DNA of 64,000 nt from Albula goreensis (GCA_022829145.1 CM040753.1:4967384-5031383); one strand, 5' to 3'. Numbered from the stretch's first letter, positions 35,649-50,069 are shown. Notes: generated from the sequence alone by a model not told the origin. Numbers and translations: made by a program.

Positions 35649-36068
35649 TCACAACTGGCGCCTGTACGTCTCTTCCAAGCAGATACCAGCGGCACAGGTG
35701 ACCTTTCCATGCGCTGAAATCATCCCAGCAGTCCCCAGAAAGGGTCCAAGAGCCCAGAGTCCAAACCCAAACTCCATGCGGCCAAACACGATCATCAAAA
35801 CAACCACAGGAATCGTAAAAACTACGGGACCTGCCAGCTTATTAAATATTTGTGTTCGTCCTACATACGGACTGCTTTGCCAATGGAATTTGGCACAAAA
35901 GAACTGCAAGTCATACCAGCCTTCGACAGACACTGAAGAGCCCAGATTACATGTGATGGCACGCCGAATGCCGAATTTATTCCCTCCGATAGCTCTCTGT
36001 GCAAAAGTCCTGTATATCACCTCACTGCACAGCATGCATGACCTTCCTATTTGCTCATAATTAAACAT
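35649..36068 (-). other. 139-codon open frame in tfrc intron 1, unrecognised
   Basis: A single-exon frame on the same strand as tfrc, starting at ATG 36068 and ending at TGA. It includes a hydrophobic stretch (AGPVVFTIPVVVLMIVFG) that could span a membrane, and 6 cysteines. The opposite strand is also open over nearly the same interval (35617-36060), which weakens the case for either. I know no homologue. It could be a relic of an inserted gene or chance. Confidence 0.2.
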
Positions 36069-39000
36069 CTACCACCTTGACCAAATAAAAAAAAAAACTA
36101 CCTCAAAACGTAGGCTGTACAGCAGTGACAAATACTAAATCAAGTCAAAAAGGAGAGAGACCAACACCAGTCAGAGTAGCACCTTAAGTGGTTTGGGAGG
36201 CATGGTACAGACCACATCCTCTGCTTCGCTCTCAACCTGCAGAAGCAGTAGTAGAGTGTCGTGTGCAGTCACGGCAGGCCACATAAATTTCCCGCGCATT
36301 ACATATGTGCCCTCAAGACTTCCTTCCTCATGACACCAACCAAACGAGCTCACTGGGTGCTGCCCCGTCAGACAAGAGACAGCTAACGCACAGCCATGTT
36401 TCAAAAAGAGGCCGCCTGAATCATTCTGAAATTTTTCATTTTTCAGCAGTCTGTCACATGCTGCAGTTTGAAAATGGTGTCACACAATGGCCCAATTCTT
36501 CAAAATAATTGCCATGTCAGTAGTAGTACACTACTGAAGTCCATCTTCTGCAATTCTCCCTAAAACAATTTTATAAAAACAGATGTGAAGAAACCATTCA
36601 GTTCATAAAATTACTAAGCAAATAAGTGGGCGTTCACTTTTCAAACTAGTTCAGCGAACTGCTGCAGTCTCATGAGTGTTTCCCGGGAATGAACCCAGGA
36701 AGTGAGTTTAGCTGGAGATGGGCTTTAATGATGCTCGCACCAGACAGGCTGCATTAGTTCTGAGGAAAAGCAGAGACAGCAACTTGGCAGAGCACTGCTG
36801 ATGACGGCGCATCCAGCCAGCGGTGACCGGAAAACCTGAGCCGAGAAAACGGGCAGGAGACGGTGTCTGTGGTCCGTGAATACGAGAGTCAGAGAGGTCA
36901 TACCGACGGTAAGGTTAATTATCATATTTAATAAGACACTACAGCAAAACCTGCTCAATGAGTCAAGCCCGTCTCAGTACTACCCTTATCACTCCCTCAT
37001 AACTGACAATGATAAAGAAAGTGGAATAAAAACACAACAACCAACACCCAGACCTGGCATGGCACGTCAGTCAACACCAGGGACAGATCTGAAGCCCAGC
37101 AAAGGGTGAAATGTTGGGATATTCCCCCTTTGGTCAGTAAAATCGTAAAATCTATTTGAGATTTTTTTCCCATTTAATGTATAGGCACTTTCAGCTGAAT
37201 GCTAAAGGTCACGGCCTCCTGATGATGGTGAATGAATAGGATTTCACCACAGGTTCTGAGAGGTTAACCGAGAGGAGCTCCACCAATCATGGAGTAAATC
37301 TGGAGTGCCAACCAAGACTCCAAACTGCATTGCGATTGGTCCATAAGTTCTGCCTATACTTCCTGGAACACAGAGGGTGTTATCAGGAAGTATAGCAAGA
37401 CATTGTTCACCAATCAGCCGCTGTGGAGGCTCGAATGGTTGTTATGATTGGCCACACTCATTTCTGCTATCAACATGTAAGGTGAAAAGATAATTGTGTC
37501 ATTACAAATTCATCATCCCTACCAACTACAAGGAAAACCATGGGCTTATTTCACACCCCAACATGTATTTCCTGAGATAGGTCTGCTATTTCTACAAATG
37601 TACTTCAGTGTGTGCTTGACGTTTTACAATACCATAGAGAGCAACATGTTTCTGCTTTGTGAGGAATTCATATCTGCACTTCTTAATGTAGTGCTTAAGA
37701 CTTAAAATGCATATTCCCTCCACAACAACAAAAAAAAAAAAAAAAACCAAAGGACCAAAACAACTCTCTACTCTAACCCTCAGGAACGGCTCATTCTGTC
37801 AAGGCCAATACAAACATAGTAGAGCCAGACAGACCGGGGACAATGGATTTCATCACTCAAGGGCAAGAGAGAGAGTTTAAAAGTCACGGGATGTCACAGA
37901 GATAGGAACGTGTCCGTGTTTGGGTTCAATCCATTTCCTTTCGACAGATAAGTCACCGCGTCTCTACAACACACGAACAACACGAAGGATCAAGTTACCA
38001 ACCCTTTCAACACATTTACAGTATGCCTGCAGTATGTGTGGCACACCTGCTGTTGAGAATATTTCTGAGCTGAATTTATGAGCTCGCAGTAAAACAGAGG
38101 GAACGTTGCATTCAATCTTTTCATCAGATTAGAGACATGCAAAAACATACTTTTTTTGGGAAGATACAGGTGCGATTTCCCTCATTAGGTATCCATGAAA
38201 GCCGAACTCAGACAGACTTCCTCCTCCAGGGCTTTACTCTACTCTTCTGCATACAGCCTGTTTAAAAATCTGGATGCTGAATAAAACCTGATCATGTGCA
38301 CACAAATTGAACATAAAAAAACATGACACAGAGGGCCTGACCGAGGTTCTGGGGGTGGGGGGACTGCCGGCTGGTTTCCTCCCAGGGCAGAGAGAGGGGA
38401 ATGTGGATTAATCTCATTTAAAATAAAGGAGGGGCTGGGTCGAGTGTCCACTCCAGCTCCTCTTACTCCAGAGTCATGTGCAAGTCACAAAGGAAAGCAC
38501 TAGAACTCTTCTATACTGTACTGTACTCCCTTTGACATGCGTGACAGGGGGGCTAATGGCTACATACTTTTCAAACCCCCCCTTGGAGGTTTTTTTTTTT
38601 CCTCTCCATCTCTACAGTTTCCTCAAGAATCCCTCACTCCAACTGGAGACCTATACACCATTAGTTTGGCCCCCAAAGCTTTCTTACAGTCAATATTGTA
38701 GCTAGCATAACTATAAAATATTAATGATCCCCATTAAACACATGGAGCCCCCCACCCCACTATTTCCTCTCTTAAAAATAATGTAGGAGAGAGTAAAGAC
38801 AAAGACATTTGTACTTCAAACGCGAAATACTGTCAGAAACGGGAGGGCTAATGCAGTGTACAACAGCCCATGAAAGTAGCTCATATTCTCTGTCAAACAA
38901 CACAGGTTTACATTTTTTTTTTTTTTTTTTTTTAAATACACACTGTGGGGTATTAATAACGGTGAGTGCATTCTAGAATGATCTGTGGTCGGAGAAAAGA

Positions 39001-40606
39001 ACGATCGTTCATTCTGTTTATTTTGGTGGCGTCTGGATGGCTAGAGCAAGGACTGACCTTCAAACTTACAAAGTTGAAAGAAGCAGAACGTTAACCTCTA
39101 GCTATCATTCACTTGAATGTTCAAAGCCAGCTTTATTCTCCAGCACTATTTTTTTAATAATCCATGCCAAATCTGATCCTTATCTAAAAGATCGGGTTAT
39201 CATCGGTTCTACACGCTTTTATCAGGGGGTCTACTACCAGAGAGATACCAAGTTGTGCCCACACGTGGCAGAGCTGGATCGATAGAGTGCAATCGAACTC
39301 AGACACACCCTGCATGCAAGGTGCTTTTCAAAGGATGCAATTTATATGAAATGAATATTCCAAAATAAAATTATATAAGGCTGTATCGACTCATTCCGTA
39401 TTAATCTTGATACCATCTTAACTACAGCAGACCACTTTAACCATTCCATTGGCATTAGCCTAAAGTAAAGATACAAATAATTTCTGTGGATCAACTCCGA
39501 TTCGAGACCAATTTATTGCCCAGTGCACATTGTATCTGTTAATATAATTATATTACAACCAAGTGAAATAGACACAATTAGGACATCGGGAGGTGCACAC
39601 TGGAGGGACATGGGCTCCAGGGCAAAAGTGTGCGAACGGACACGTGCCACTGAAGGTCACTGGAGCTGATGAACACAGCCTCCATTATTAACGGTAACAT
39701 AACCCGGAAAGGCAGTCATCACCCAGCATGGAGTACAACAAACTTAACACTGCCTACTTACAGCCAGTGGGACATACCCTATAATCCATTAATAGCAACG
39801 TTAACACCCGTATGGCAACCTTCTCCATCATTTGACCATGACGGTCCCCTCATCATCAACGTGGAAGTGCTAACTGGCTAACCCAATGTCAAGCTCATGT
39901 ACTGTGATTAGCTAGCATGCGACTTCATCTCTTCCGCCTCCCCATGTGCGGATGGCGCGGATAAACCGGCTTTTTCCTTCCGTGGCATGCTACTGCTGGC
40001 AATCAGCCAGCGGGCACTTGCCAGCGAAGATATTATATTTAATATTACAATATATTATTATATTTAAGAGCTAATTTTTCTCTTTATACCTAGAGTAACT
40101 ATTTTATCCAAAACTATATTCGACCGCAAAGCATGGAGCGCGTTAACTAACGTGTTCTAGATAACAGCTGCAGTTAAGATACCGGCTTAAATACCATCTG
40201 TACATGTGTCGCTTCTATTTTATTGACTGTACGGTACGTAACTGTATTTATTGTAAACTATGAAATAAACATTTAAAAAACAATACTAAAAGGGTTAAAA
40301 TGAAAATGTAGCTTACCGTGAGGAAATCAGGCAATACAACGAGATGCCAAATACAACTGTACATGTAATTAATCGCCACGACGTGACCGGCTGGCACATG
40401 TGAATACGTTTCAGGACATTCATTTTCATTGTAAGAATTTATTGCTGAACTACCTCGTGCTATTATAGTAACTAAGATGATGCATCAGTTAGCTAGTGTA
40501 TTATCAATAGCAAAGTTAATTTAGTCCTCTGATACCATGCACATTATATTAGTTAATAAGGTGCACTACCAAGATTTACATCCTCAGAGAAAACGTTTTG
40601 TCATAC

Positions 40607-40690
40607 CCGTTCTTTGGTCGCTCCTGTGTTCAGCACGTTCCCGTCCCTCCACGAAGAGGATTGCCCTTCCGTTTTCCACCTTCAGACTCT
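40607..40690 (-). other. tfrc: Probable non-coding exon 1 of tfrc
   Basis: Downstream of the promoter motifs, the minus strand ends in AACGG/GTATGA, a plausible donor at 40607/40606. With this exon the gene has 19 exons, as in human TFRC. The transcription start is not visible, so the right boundary is approximate. An alternative donor (CACG/GTAAGC) lies near 40317. Confidence 0.45.
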
Positions 40691-40704
40691 TTTTCTGAAG
40701 CAGG

Positions 40705-40770
40705 GAATGATGCGTCACTTCCTGCCTCACGTAGTCTTTTCATCGCTACCAATAATTCGATTGGTGTAGG
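40705..40770 (-). promoter_or_regulatory. tfrc promoter: Ets/CRE-like composite and CCAAT boxes
   Basis: In gene orientation, CAGGAAGTGACGCA (complement of 40711-40724) joins an Ets site to a CRE/AP-1-like TGACGCA. The mammalian TFRC promoter is described as carrying the same kind of joined element. Two CCAAT motifs in opposite orientation (40749-40753 and 40760-40764) lie just upstream. No TATA box is evident. Confidence 0.6.
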
Positions 40771-40899
40771 TGCTGCTTGGCTCTCTTACGAAATTATAAT
40801 TTTGTTTCCTTGTTTTTTTATTTTACTGACATCGTTTCTGGACACACTGAGGAATCATTCCAGTCCGCGCTGCCATTTCCTTAATTAGGTTCACGTAAT

Positions 40900-41355
40900 T
40901 TAGGCTGTCAGTGTACACAGCCATACTCAAGTGCAAAAGCTAATAAAATAAAGGAAAAAGAAATGTATTTCCTTTGTCTAAGCACGATTATTTATCTTTT
41001 TGTGCAACATAACTTTGGAAACCCTTACATGAGATTATAACGTATTGGTATATTGTTTTAACTGTCGGCAAACTTGCAGGCACAGAAAAAGGAACAGCCA
41101 TGGTATTTAATTCTTGCCGTTTTGAACCTGAAGTTGATATTGATGTGAGATCCTCCCTGGTGTAGAGTAAGCGGCGCTACAGTGATGTTTCAGTACTTGA
41201 ACCATAGACATTTCAAAGTGAATTAACTGCAGTAAATTAAGCACGGTTTACGAAGAAAAGAACGAAGCAGATCACAGACCCAACTGTCATAGAACTCTAT
41301 TAAGCCCACGGCCTCAAAGTATAAAAACGCAAATTATGATGTTTAAAAGTGACAG

Positions 41356-41437
<82 letters not shown>

Positions 41438-43340
41438 GCTGTGTGTGATCTGCAGCCTGGCCTTCATTTTAAAACACAGTCTTAATGAAGAATTACTTTT
41501 AAATATCATGCTTTAATTCTTTCATACTGGATTGTTAGATTATCAAAAAGCTGGACTGACTTTGACTATGAAAACCAGTTGTGGGAAGTCATTATAAGAG
41601 GATCTTTCACCATTCATCGTAAGACTGACGGACAGACATGTCTTAAACCACAGAGTCTGAAAACAGAGAGAAGTTAGTTTGGCCACAGTGATTAATGGTT
41701 GTGTACAGATCCTGATGAAAAATAGATGTTGGTCAATTTAATAGTTATCATTTTCTTTCAGCATAATATTAATTGTAACAGCATTGAATTCCTGCATTTG
41801 TTTCCTTCATTGAGTCATTGCTCTGAGACACCATGACTGTCAGTCGTAGCTGTGCTTATTCTCCACACTAATTTGCACATCATTTGACTGATCCACTGTT
41901 TGCTGGTTGAGCTCAGGGACAATGTACAATGCATGACCATCGCCTGTGACTTCTGTAGAAATAATTGCGCCCAATGTATATATATATATATATATATACA
42001 GATACATGCAGATTTTTAAATGAAAACTGAGTACATGTTCCTAGCTGACTCAGCATTTTTACAGTTCATTGTTTGATTTTCAGTACAGCACTTGCTTTTT
42101 TTCTCATTTGTATTTAAGTAACATAATATACAGTGTCTTATTTAAACTTCACATCAGATTTTATCACACCCATTTGGATTGGGTGAAATCTTTGGTAAGC
42201 ACAAAGCATGCCTTCTTTCTTTCCCTGCTGCAAACTCCAGATTCATTTTGTGAATTAAACACTCCTTTCATTTTTCTTTCTTTCCTGAAAGAACCATATG
42301 TCTTTAAAAAAAAGGGCTCTTGGGTGAAAAGAAAACACAAAAAATGATTCAGTCATCTCAGAGAATCCACCCCCCCCAAAAAAAAAAAAAAAAAAAAGAT
42401 TTAATCACCCAAGCGTTTATATAAACCCACTGGAAAATCATTGTGTTTTCAGGTACAGCTGTGAAAATAGCAGAGGAGGGCGGTGTGAACGCACCCCTTC
42501 CTCTCCATCATAGGAGTAAAGGCATCGGACGCAGTCTGGAGCGAAGTTCTCCAAGCAGGGGAGGCTTAAATCACATGGTTGTCACACCTAGCTTTTTGTC
42601 CTTTTCTTAGTCTCATGACAATGGAGGAAAGCAAGGGATGTGTATACAAAATAAGAAGAAGCTGGAAAGTTCTGTGCTTTTAACAATCTAACAGATGTAA
42701 ATTGTGTAATAACTTGTGGTTTGCCAAAATCTGCTTTCTACGTTCTTCTTTTTCAACATATTTTCTGTTTTAGTCAATCAGCACTGTCAAATATTAATTT
42801 GTTTGCCCTCTTTGACATTTAGTGAAAGTGTAAATGGGCTACAACTTATTTTCACAGATGGTTGTCTGTTGTAACAATAAACAAGGTAGGATTACCTGAA
42901 TGTCAGAAAGGACAGCACCCTCTGTCCTTGAGTTTTACTGTTTGTTTCTTTTCGTGAAGGTCAAGGAAAGTCCAAGATTCTTTTTTTACCTTTTAGTAAA
43001 ATCGACTATACTGGAAAATATATACATTCATTCAAGCTCGAGAGAAGAAACAAACATAAAAAACACAACAAAAAACATATAAACCCATGTTTCAAGGGAC
43101 AGTAAATTTTTTTAAATTATTGTTCAAACAGTTTTCAGGTAGCTTCTCAAATCATTTAATCGTAGCTTACAGAAGCAACTTCGGTTTATCTCTTCTCCTC
43201 TGGAGGTCCCATAACTTGTACACAGATTAGCAAAGATGGATAGATGGTCTTTGCTTCTGATCTTCATCAGGTTTATCAAAGCAACACGACTGCCCTGTGT
43301 GTCTGGCCACACACACTGAAGGGTTCTTATGAAGAGATCT
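40900..43340. other. Intergenic, with microsatellites
   Basis: (GT)n at 41361-41434, (TA)n at about 41978-41998, a C-run plus A-run at 42369-42397, and C8(AC)n at 43350-43382. There is no coding block or named transposon. Confidence 0.6.
41361..41434. repeat. GT microsatellite
   Basis: An uninterrupted (GT)n tract of about 74 bp, within 1 kb upstream of the tfrc promoter. Confidence 0.97.
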
Positions 43341-44737
43341 GATGAAGACCCCCCCCCCACACACACACACACACACACACACCATCAAAGACCTGACATG
43401 CCCAGCTCATTAAGGAAGGATTCAGGAGAGGAGTGCTCTGCTGAAGAGACATTATTTAACGCAGTCTGCGCAAACACATTCACAAATCCAGTACTTTGAC
43501 TTCTTTTTGAGAAGAGAATCAATATATATTTTGCAATGCTTTCCCCTTGCATTTGCACTGGTTTAGATGAAAAGTTCAGACGAAAATTATGAATAATTAA
43601 CTTCTTGCTGTATGAACTGCACAGGCATGTATGTAATCATCGTACAGGTTATTTATTATGAGCACTTTTCCCCAATCCACAATTTATTTGTACCTGAGTG
43701 CCTGAAAAGGTACATATATTAGAACCTGAAGGACCATTAATGCACCTTTAGTATACCTTTGAGGGTGCGCGCAGGACATTTGCACCTCGGAGAGTGTGAA
43801 TGTACTTCTACTGCACCCCTCTTTTTTGGGGGACTGTAAAGAGAAGAAGCTTATATTAGTCACGATCAACCAAGAACAGATGACAGCAAGCATCTGAAGA
43901 ATAAATTTACAGGAACACTGATTCCCAAGCAGCCAATTAATGCTACAACACCGAAGCAGGAAAATACAATTTTTTTCCAGCAGTACTTGCATACCGCAGA
44001 TATGTTTTGCTGAGGGCCTTGAGCTTTAAATTGTCTGCATACATAAATGCCGGAATGTGGGCTTTGGGGGAGTGGGGGGTGGGGTCGAGGTTGTGGGAAG
44101 GCTGGGGTTGAGGAGGTTGGAAACATTAACACAGACACTTTATTCCGTACTCCAGAGCCAATTTCCAGGCTCATGTTCTGTGACTCATTTACAAAATGGC
44201 AGGATATTTACCGAGTACGCCGTTGTAAAGTAACAACGGTAATAATGGTCAAAGTCTTAAATTGGGACCTTCGGATAGTGCCTGCCCATGGAGCAGCTGA
44301 GCCGGTTATGGCTAGTGGTCCACAATGAGGAGAAAATGATTGACAAACAGTGAGTGAGGGCTCAAACGCACCCCACACGATTATGTGAGAGCTGACACTT
44401 ATAGCTGCACAAACTCAGTTTTTAACGTCGCTGCATTCTGGAATGTGGTCTGAAATATGACACAAACGGCAGCTGTGATTCCAAGCATTGCATCAAGGGA
44501 AGGTAAAGTAGGCAACGGAGGAATCAATACTGGTAGCATCTAAATGGGGGCATCAGTACGATATTTGTTTACAAACACTTTGATTTGTCCCATAGTTATT
44601 ACTTTTTTTGTTGTTTACATCCACAGGGACACAAACTACACACACATTCAGTAGGCAGTATGCCGATATACCATGTCCTTGCTGTGAACTGTTTGCATTC
44701 ATGTACTTGCAAAATGTAGGGCTGCAGGCCGTGGGAA

Positions 44738-44834
44738 GCCTGTAGTCTAGTGGCTAAGGTACATGACCGGTTTAGCCTAATCAACTGCACGTCGCTTCGG
44801 ATAAAAGCATCGGCTAAATGCCTGTAATGTAATG
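44738..44834 (+). mobile_element. SINE with internal deletion
   Basis: The head TGTAGTCTAGTGGCTAAGG and the tail CGGATAAAAGCATCGGCTAAATG of the SINE family are present. The B box and body are missing: the head jumps directly to TAGCCTAATCAACTG. Confidence 0.8.
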
Positions 44835-46003
44835 GCTAGCTGACCTCCATACACTCAGCTGGGTGCATGCAGTTGTGTGAAAAAGACATATGTTGACTCC
44901 ATGTTCCTCTGATGCTATAGGCTGTTTGTGATTGACGTTTCATCTGCAGTGTTAAAAATAGGGATGGCTAGTCACAGCATAAATCAGATGAATGTCTCAA
45001 TTTAGGAGATCTCCCATTCACCAGGCCACAAAACAGACTGAGCGGGCTTTGCAGGCAGGCTTCTGGCAGTTGTCTGACTAATGTTTGACCAGCATGGTTG
45101 GGACTTGTCACTTTGGGGCTCATCACTACAACAAAAAAAGAATGGTTGTGGTTCAATGTGTGCTTCCTTTTTGGGTAAAATGTAAAAGGCATCGCTAGCA
45201 TAGCAACACAAGTCCCTGTAATTTTAGTGCAGCAATCCAACTCCACACAATCCCACTCTTTCTCACTTGTCCCTCCTACACACCCATAATAACACAGCTT
45301 TGGAAATTGAAACAAATTTAGATTATTTCCCAGATCTCTTATTCAAGTGACGGAAATTATGATAAGGATGAATTATAGTTTTATTTAACCTAAAATGAGC
45401 TAATCGCTCTCAACTCACTGATGGTATCTTTATAATTAATCTGGAATGTGTCTTTACCTGAAGAGCTCCTCATTGTGTCGGGGCATGAGGTTCAGAAACA
45501 TTTGTCAGACGGCTGAAAATGAATACTAGAGTACCGATGAACTGTGAGTCTTAGGATAATTACAGTTTACAGTTGGGAGGGATGATGTTTGGCAAGGCCT
45601 GGTCTTTCAAATTTCAATTATAAATAGTTAAAACAGCAGGTGTTTTTTCATCATTATCATTCTGTTGTTCATGCCGTGTGACTATGTCCATGACAATCTT
45701 GATAGTTTCTGAATGACTAAGATATGACTCAAAACCCGGCTGCCTTCAAAAGCACAAGTTTGACACACCCCTTACACACACGCACATGCATTACAGTCAG
45801 CACTGATCTGTCTGTTTCTCCATGCATATTCTTTTTTGAATAAACTGTCAAAAGGAGGCCTTATGACCACAATGTTATGTTAAATAATTTGCTGTGTGAA
45901 GCTTCTTTGAGAGAGGCCAAGAATGAATGTGATGGTGCGTGACGGAGTTTTTACCCGGGATGTGGGGCTGCAGGCTGTTGGAAGCTACTGCTCTAGCCAG
46001 GCA

Positions 46004-46092
46004 GGGGTCTGTGTTCCTGTGCTGCTGTGATGTCATAAAACAGCCAGGGGTCTGTGTTCCTGTGCTGCTGTGATGTCATAAAACAGCCAGGG
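46004..46092. repeat. 43-bp tandem duplication
   Basis: Two essentially identical copies of GGGGTCTGTGTTCCTGTGCT followed by GCTGTGATGTCATAAAACAGCCA. The unit includes a CRE-like TGATGTCA. Confidence 0.9.
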
Positions 46093-47976
46093 GTTGTCTC
46101 TTCAGGGCTCTCTTTGAACCTTGGGCAGAGGGGTTTAGACCATGTCAGAAGCCCCCTCTCTGTTTCTAGATTCCACCATTCATAAAACACCCTCTCAAAC
46201 TTACACTACACCAAGGAAAAGGGCTGAGCAATCAGAAACACCCTCTCCTCCAGTGGCTGTTTTCCAGTGGAAATTTGGGAGGGGGTGGCACTGAGCTCAG
46301 TGGGGAGGGGGTTGGTGCAGCCAGGTACACAGAGTCCCCCTGTGGGCACTAGGGGGGAAGGTGGTGGTGCAAAGCCCAAAAAGCTCCCCACACACCCTGG
46401 GGCTCACCCTCTGCAGCTCCTCTGGTGCTGCGGAGGCCGGGGGGTGACTGGGCAGGGTTGGGCACTGACCGGCCCACACAGAGTGGGACAGTGACCCCAG
46501 CCCTAAGGTGACACAGCCAGGCATGCCAACCTCTCCATGCCTGTCGATAGACATGGAGACGGGCATGGACATGGTGGCATGTCTGACTGCCAGCCAGAGA
46601 GAAGGAGGAGAAGATGAGTGGGGTCAGGGTGGATCCAGACACCCCCACCACAAAGTATGAGTGATCCCCATGAGATCATAAAATGTTTTTGGGGTCCTCC
46701 ATTTTGGTATGGTTTGCTGGCACCCGGGACCCCTCCATGAGTTAGTGCACATTTCCAGACCTGGTTGTGTCTAATGGAATCCATTAGGGCCTTCCTCCAC
46801 CCACCAGACCACCACAAACGATACCTTCACTTAGGCCGGAGTACGGTGATGGAGCCTGCTCTAAGCATTGCATCAGTAGGGCTACAAAATCTTTAATCCC
46901 CCTTTACCGACATGTATCAGTCAATCACTTCTGGTTTCACATGATTTACCATTACTGGCACTGAACATCATCGCCTTGAACTTAAGTTGTAGCTCAAAAA
47001 TGTGTTTCATGCTGAGCTGGTCTTGTGTCACTGTTTCACGATTTAAAAAGGTCAGCCATAAAAAAACAGAGGATGGCCAACAGTGGAAAATAATAAAACG
47101 AAACCTTTTTTGACCCCTCTGAAGTGTTAATGATAGGTTGAATGAAATTATGTAGCGCTGTACTAATTATTGCTTTCACTCAAGTTTTTGCTTGGGATCT
47201 GTTCACCGAGACATTTGGGAATTTCTAAAAACAAGGTCTTAAATTTATGTTACAGTGTTTAAACCCAAGTTCAACAGGGTTAGCGCACAGAATGTGAGGT
47301 GTTTTTCATTGTGATTAGGGTGACTTTGCAAATCCCCTGTCCAAATTCCAGACTGTACCTTGGTGCCGGCAATGCACCAAACGCCATAAAATATATTAGA
47401 ATCTGTTCACAGAAGCGATCTGAATGTGAAATATATTGGTACAACAGTTCAACTGAAACAAATTAACTGCTTTGGAACTCATGATTGTGAAATAGCATTT
47501 GAAATATAAAAGCTAGTCATCCTACCAGCGGTTCTCTTAGGTTTATAGAAACAAAAATGTCTGGAGGGTAGAAGCAGAAATCAAATTGACCCTTAGAGAA
47601 AAGCATGTCGTGATCTGCTCATATTTCAGAGATAGCTGTTCTCATAGCTTTGGTCACAGAATGAGATTGGGCTAGCCAAACCACCTGATAGGGGAGCCAT
47701 CAACCTAGCTCTCTCTCTCTGGGTGCAAGTTTACACAGAATGCTTGAGGAAATTAACACAAACATTAAAAAAATAAACATAAAGAATAGCAACTGTTTTT
47801 TGGTAACAGCTTTAAACTGATTTTTTTTTTTTTTGGCCCTGCATTCTGAAAATGTTTTACGGTTTCAAATGCGGTGACCTGCATCCTGTTTTTGCCTTTT
47901 CTAGGTTAAGATCACCTGTTCCGCAAAAGCCCCCATAGGCTGAAAAAACGCTGGAATCGGTTTCACCCTGGTGGAC

Positions 47977-48060
47977 ACAGATGTGCCTGTGTTCTCGCCA
48001 CACGCACAGATGTGCCTGTGTTCTCTCCACACGCACAGATGTGCCTGTGTTCTCTCTTGC
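47977..48060. repeat. 29-bp tandem triplication
   Basis: CACAGATGTGCCTGTGTTCT plus CNCCACACG occurs three times, the last copy partial. The His/Thr-rich frames on the minus strand derive from it. Confidence 0.9.
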
Positions 48061-49770
48061 AGCTCTTCCCACTCTTTGTGGTTCTTGCTGGATGCAGTTC
48101 AACCAGCCTGCTTGTTTTGGCCACACACATCTGAAGTGTGAGTGTAGGTATCTGAATGTCACATTGTTCTATCAAGAGCTTCTGAGGAGAAAGGACTGAA
48201 GCATTTAGCATTTGCAATGACACAGAAGGAAACTGCTTTATTGCCTCACACAGGCTAAAGGGGACTTTTTGACAGAGGAAAAGAAAGTCTAAGCTACACA
48301 CATGATCATTGTAAGAAAAACTTTTTTGCACAATCATTTGAAAGCACCCCATTAAAATGTACTGTGGTTTTGCAGGGATTGGATTAACTAACTATTAACT
48401 GACTATTACACTACGATGTACAGTAGAACTTCAGAGATGTAAATGCACTGGGGATGGAGGCCATCCATAACTCTGAAACGGTCATAACTTTGAAGCCGTC
48501 ATCAAAATACACCAATTTAAGTATTCTGAACCTATGACTGATTTCATTTTTTCACCTTACATAGTCGTCTCCTTGTTTTAAAAGGTTACACTCTCATTAT
48601 CTGTACGCTATAGGATAAATGAACAAGCAATCAAACCAACAGTAGTGTGAATCTCCTGTGAATTTACATTAGAGTGCTTACATACAAGCACCTTTTGTTA
48701 AGAAATGCAAAAAAAAATACTGTATTCAGATGTCAAAAACAAAATGTAATAAACAGCAACTTTAAATGTCAAAAAGCAAAAGACACAAGGGCAAGTAATA
48801 CAATGTGATTTCCCTCCCTGGTTCTTTATGACTGAATCCAGAGATAAAATCATTGCATAAATTTAACCTGAGATCCTGTCTGAAGTGAGCATGCCCGCCT
48901 CTGGGAAAATGGCCTAGTTTCAAGGCATCTGCTAAGTCTTCAGGCTTCCATGTTTTTCTGGGACTTACCAAATAGTGCTGTGCTTTGGCACTGGTAATTA
49001 TGTTGTTGTGTTGTTACTTAATGGACAGATCAAAATAATGCACCTTACTGCAGTAATTGATAGTTATGTTACAGGCTTTACTTTGCACAGACTCTCTCTA
49101 AACCCAAAGAGCTGTGTTTAGCTGAAAACACTTTCCTCATGAGGATGAATTGAAAATAAGAGGGAAGCATTCTCACGGTGACAAATCATTTGTCTGACAT
49201 GTCACAGCCTATTATTTGCCTCACACAAAGCTTACAGAAAAAACTGTCCATCTGTGGGAAAGACCGTGCCCGGTAACACACTGAATAGAGAATTATTTGA
49301 AAAATGAGGGGAAAAATTATGCACATTGCTTTTAGAACATGTTGAACAAACAACAGCTTTGTAGAAAAGTGCTGGGAAAAACTTCTGCTGATTCTGAAAT
49401 GTAGCATTTTTAATTGTTGTAACTGCTGCTTCCGTAGCGGACGTGTGCGTGGGCTTCGCTGCTCTGTTCTGTTTAAGAATGTGCAAAAGGAAAATTCAAC
49501 ATATCTCACGAGGTCTTGGGTATGGCACGTTAGCTGGGAGGAGAAAGTTGCAAAATAAGCTGAAAATCAATGTTTGCAGAAGGCTTAGTCCTGGAAAATC
49601 CCCCCTGAAAGCACCCTCTCTTGGTTTTGGCTAGTTTTGGTTCTTTGTGTGGTCTGTTTGAACCAGGCCGCGGCACATGTGAGCATCTGCTGACAGTGCG
49701 CCGGCTGGCTGTGGTTCACTGGCATCCTTGCGTGGCATACCTGGACACGCAAGGCCTGGGCCTACTGCAG

Positions 49771-50060
49771 CTCGCTCACTCACTCACTCACTCACTCACT
49801 CAGTCACTCAGTCACTCACTCACTCACTCACTCACTCACTCACTCACTCACTCACTCACTCACTCACTCACTCACTCACTCACTCACTCACTCACTCACT
49901 CACACACTCACTCACTGGCACTCATCCGTCATTCCCATTATCTTGTGTTCACTGCCACTCACTTACTCACTGGCTCACTGGCTCACTCACTCACTCACTC
50001 ACTCACTCACTCACTCACTCACTCACTCACTCACTCACTCACTCACTCACTCACTCACTG
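49771..50060. repeat. CTCA tetranucleotide array in two blocks
   Basis: (CTCA)n covers about 49771-49917 and 49975-50059, separated by about 60 bp of unique sequence. The His/Ser/Leu/Thr frames over it are repeat translation. Confidence 0.97.
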
Positions 50061-50069
50061 CTCACAGTA

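Larger units (their letters stand above)
44840..49770. other. Intergenic, no gene recognised
   Basis: Two short tandem arrays (listed separately) and chance frames only. The 46.2-46.8 kb stretch is GC-rich with several overlapping 90-105-codon minus frames. None resembles a known protein or has a supported exon structure. Confidence 0.45.
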
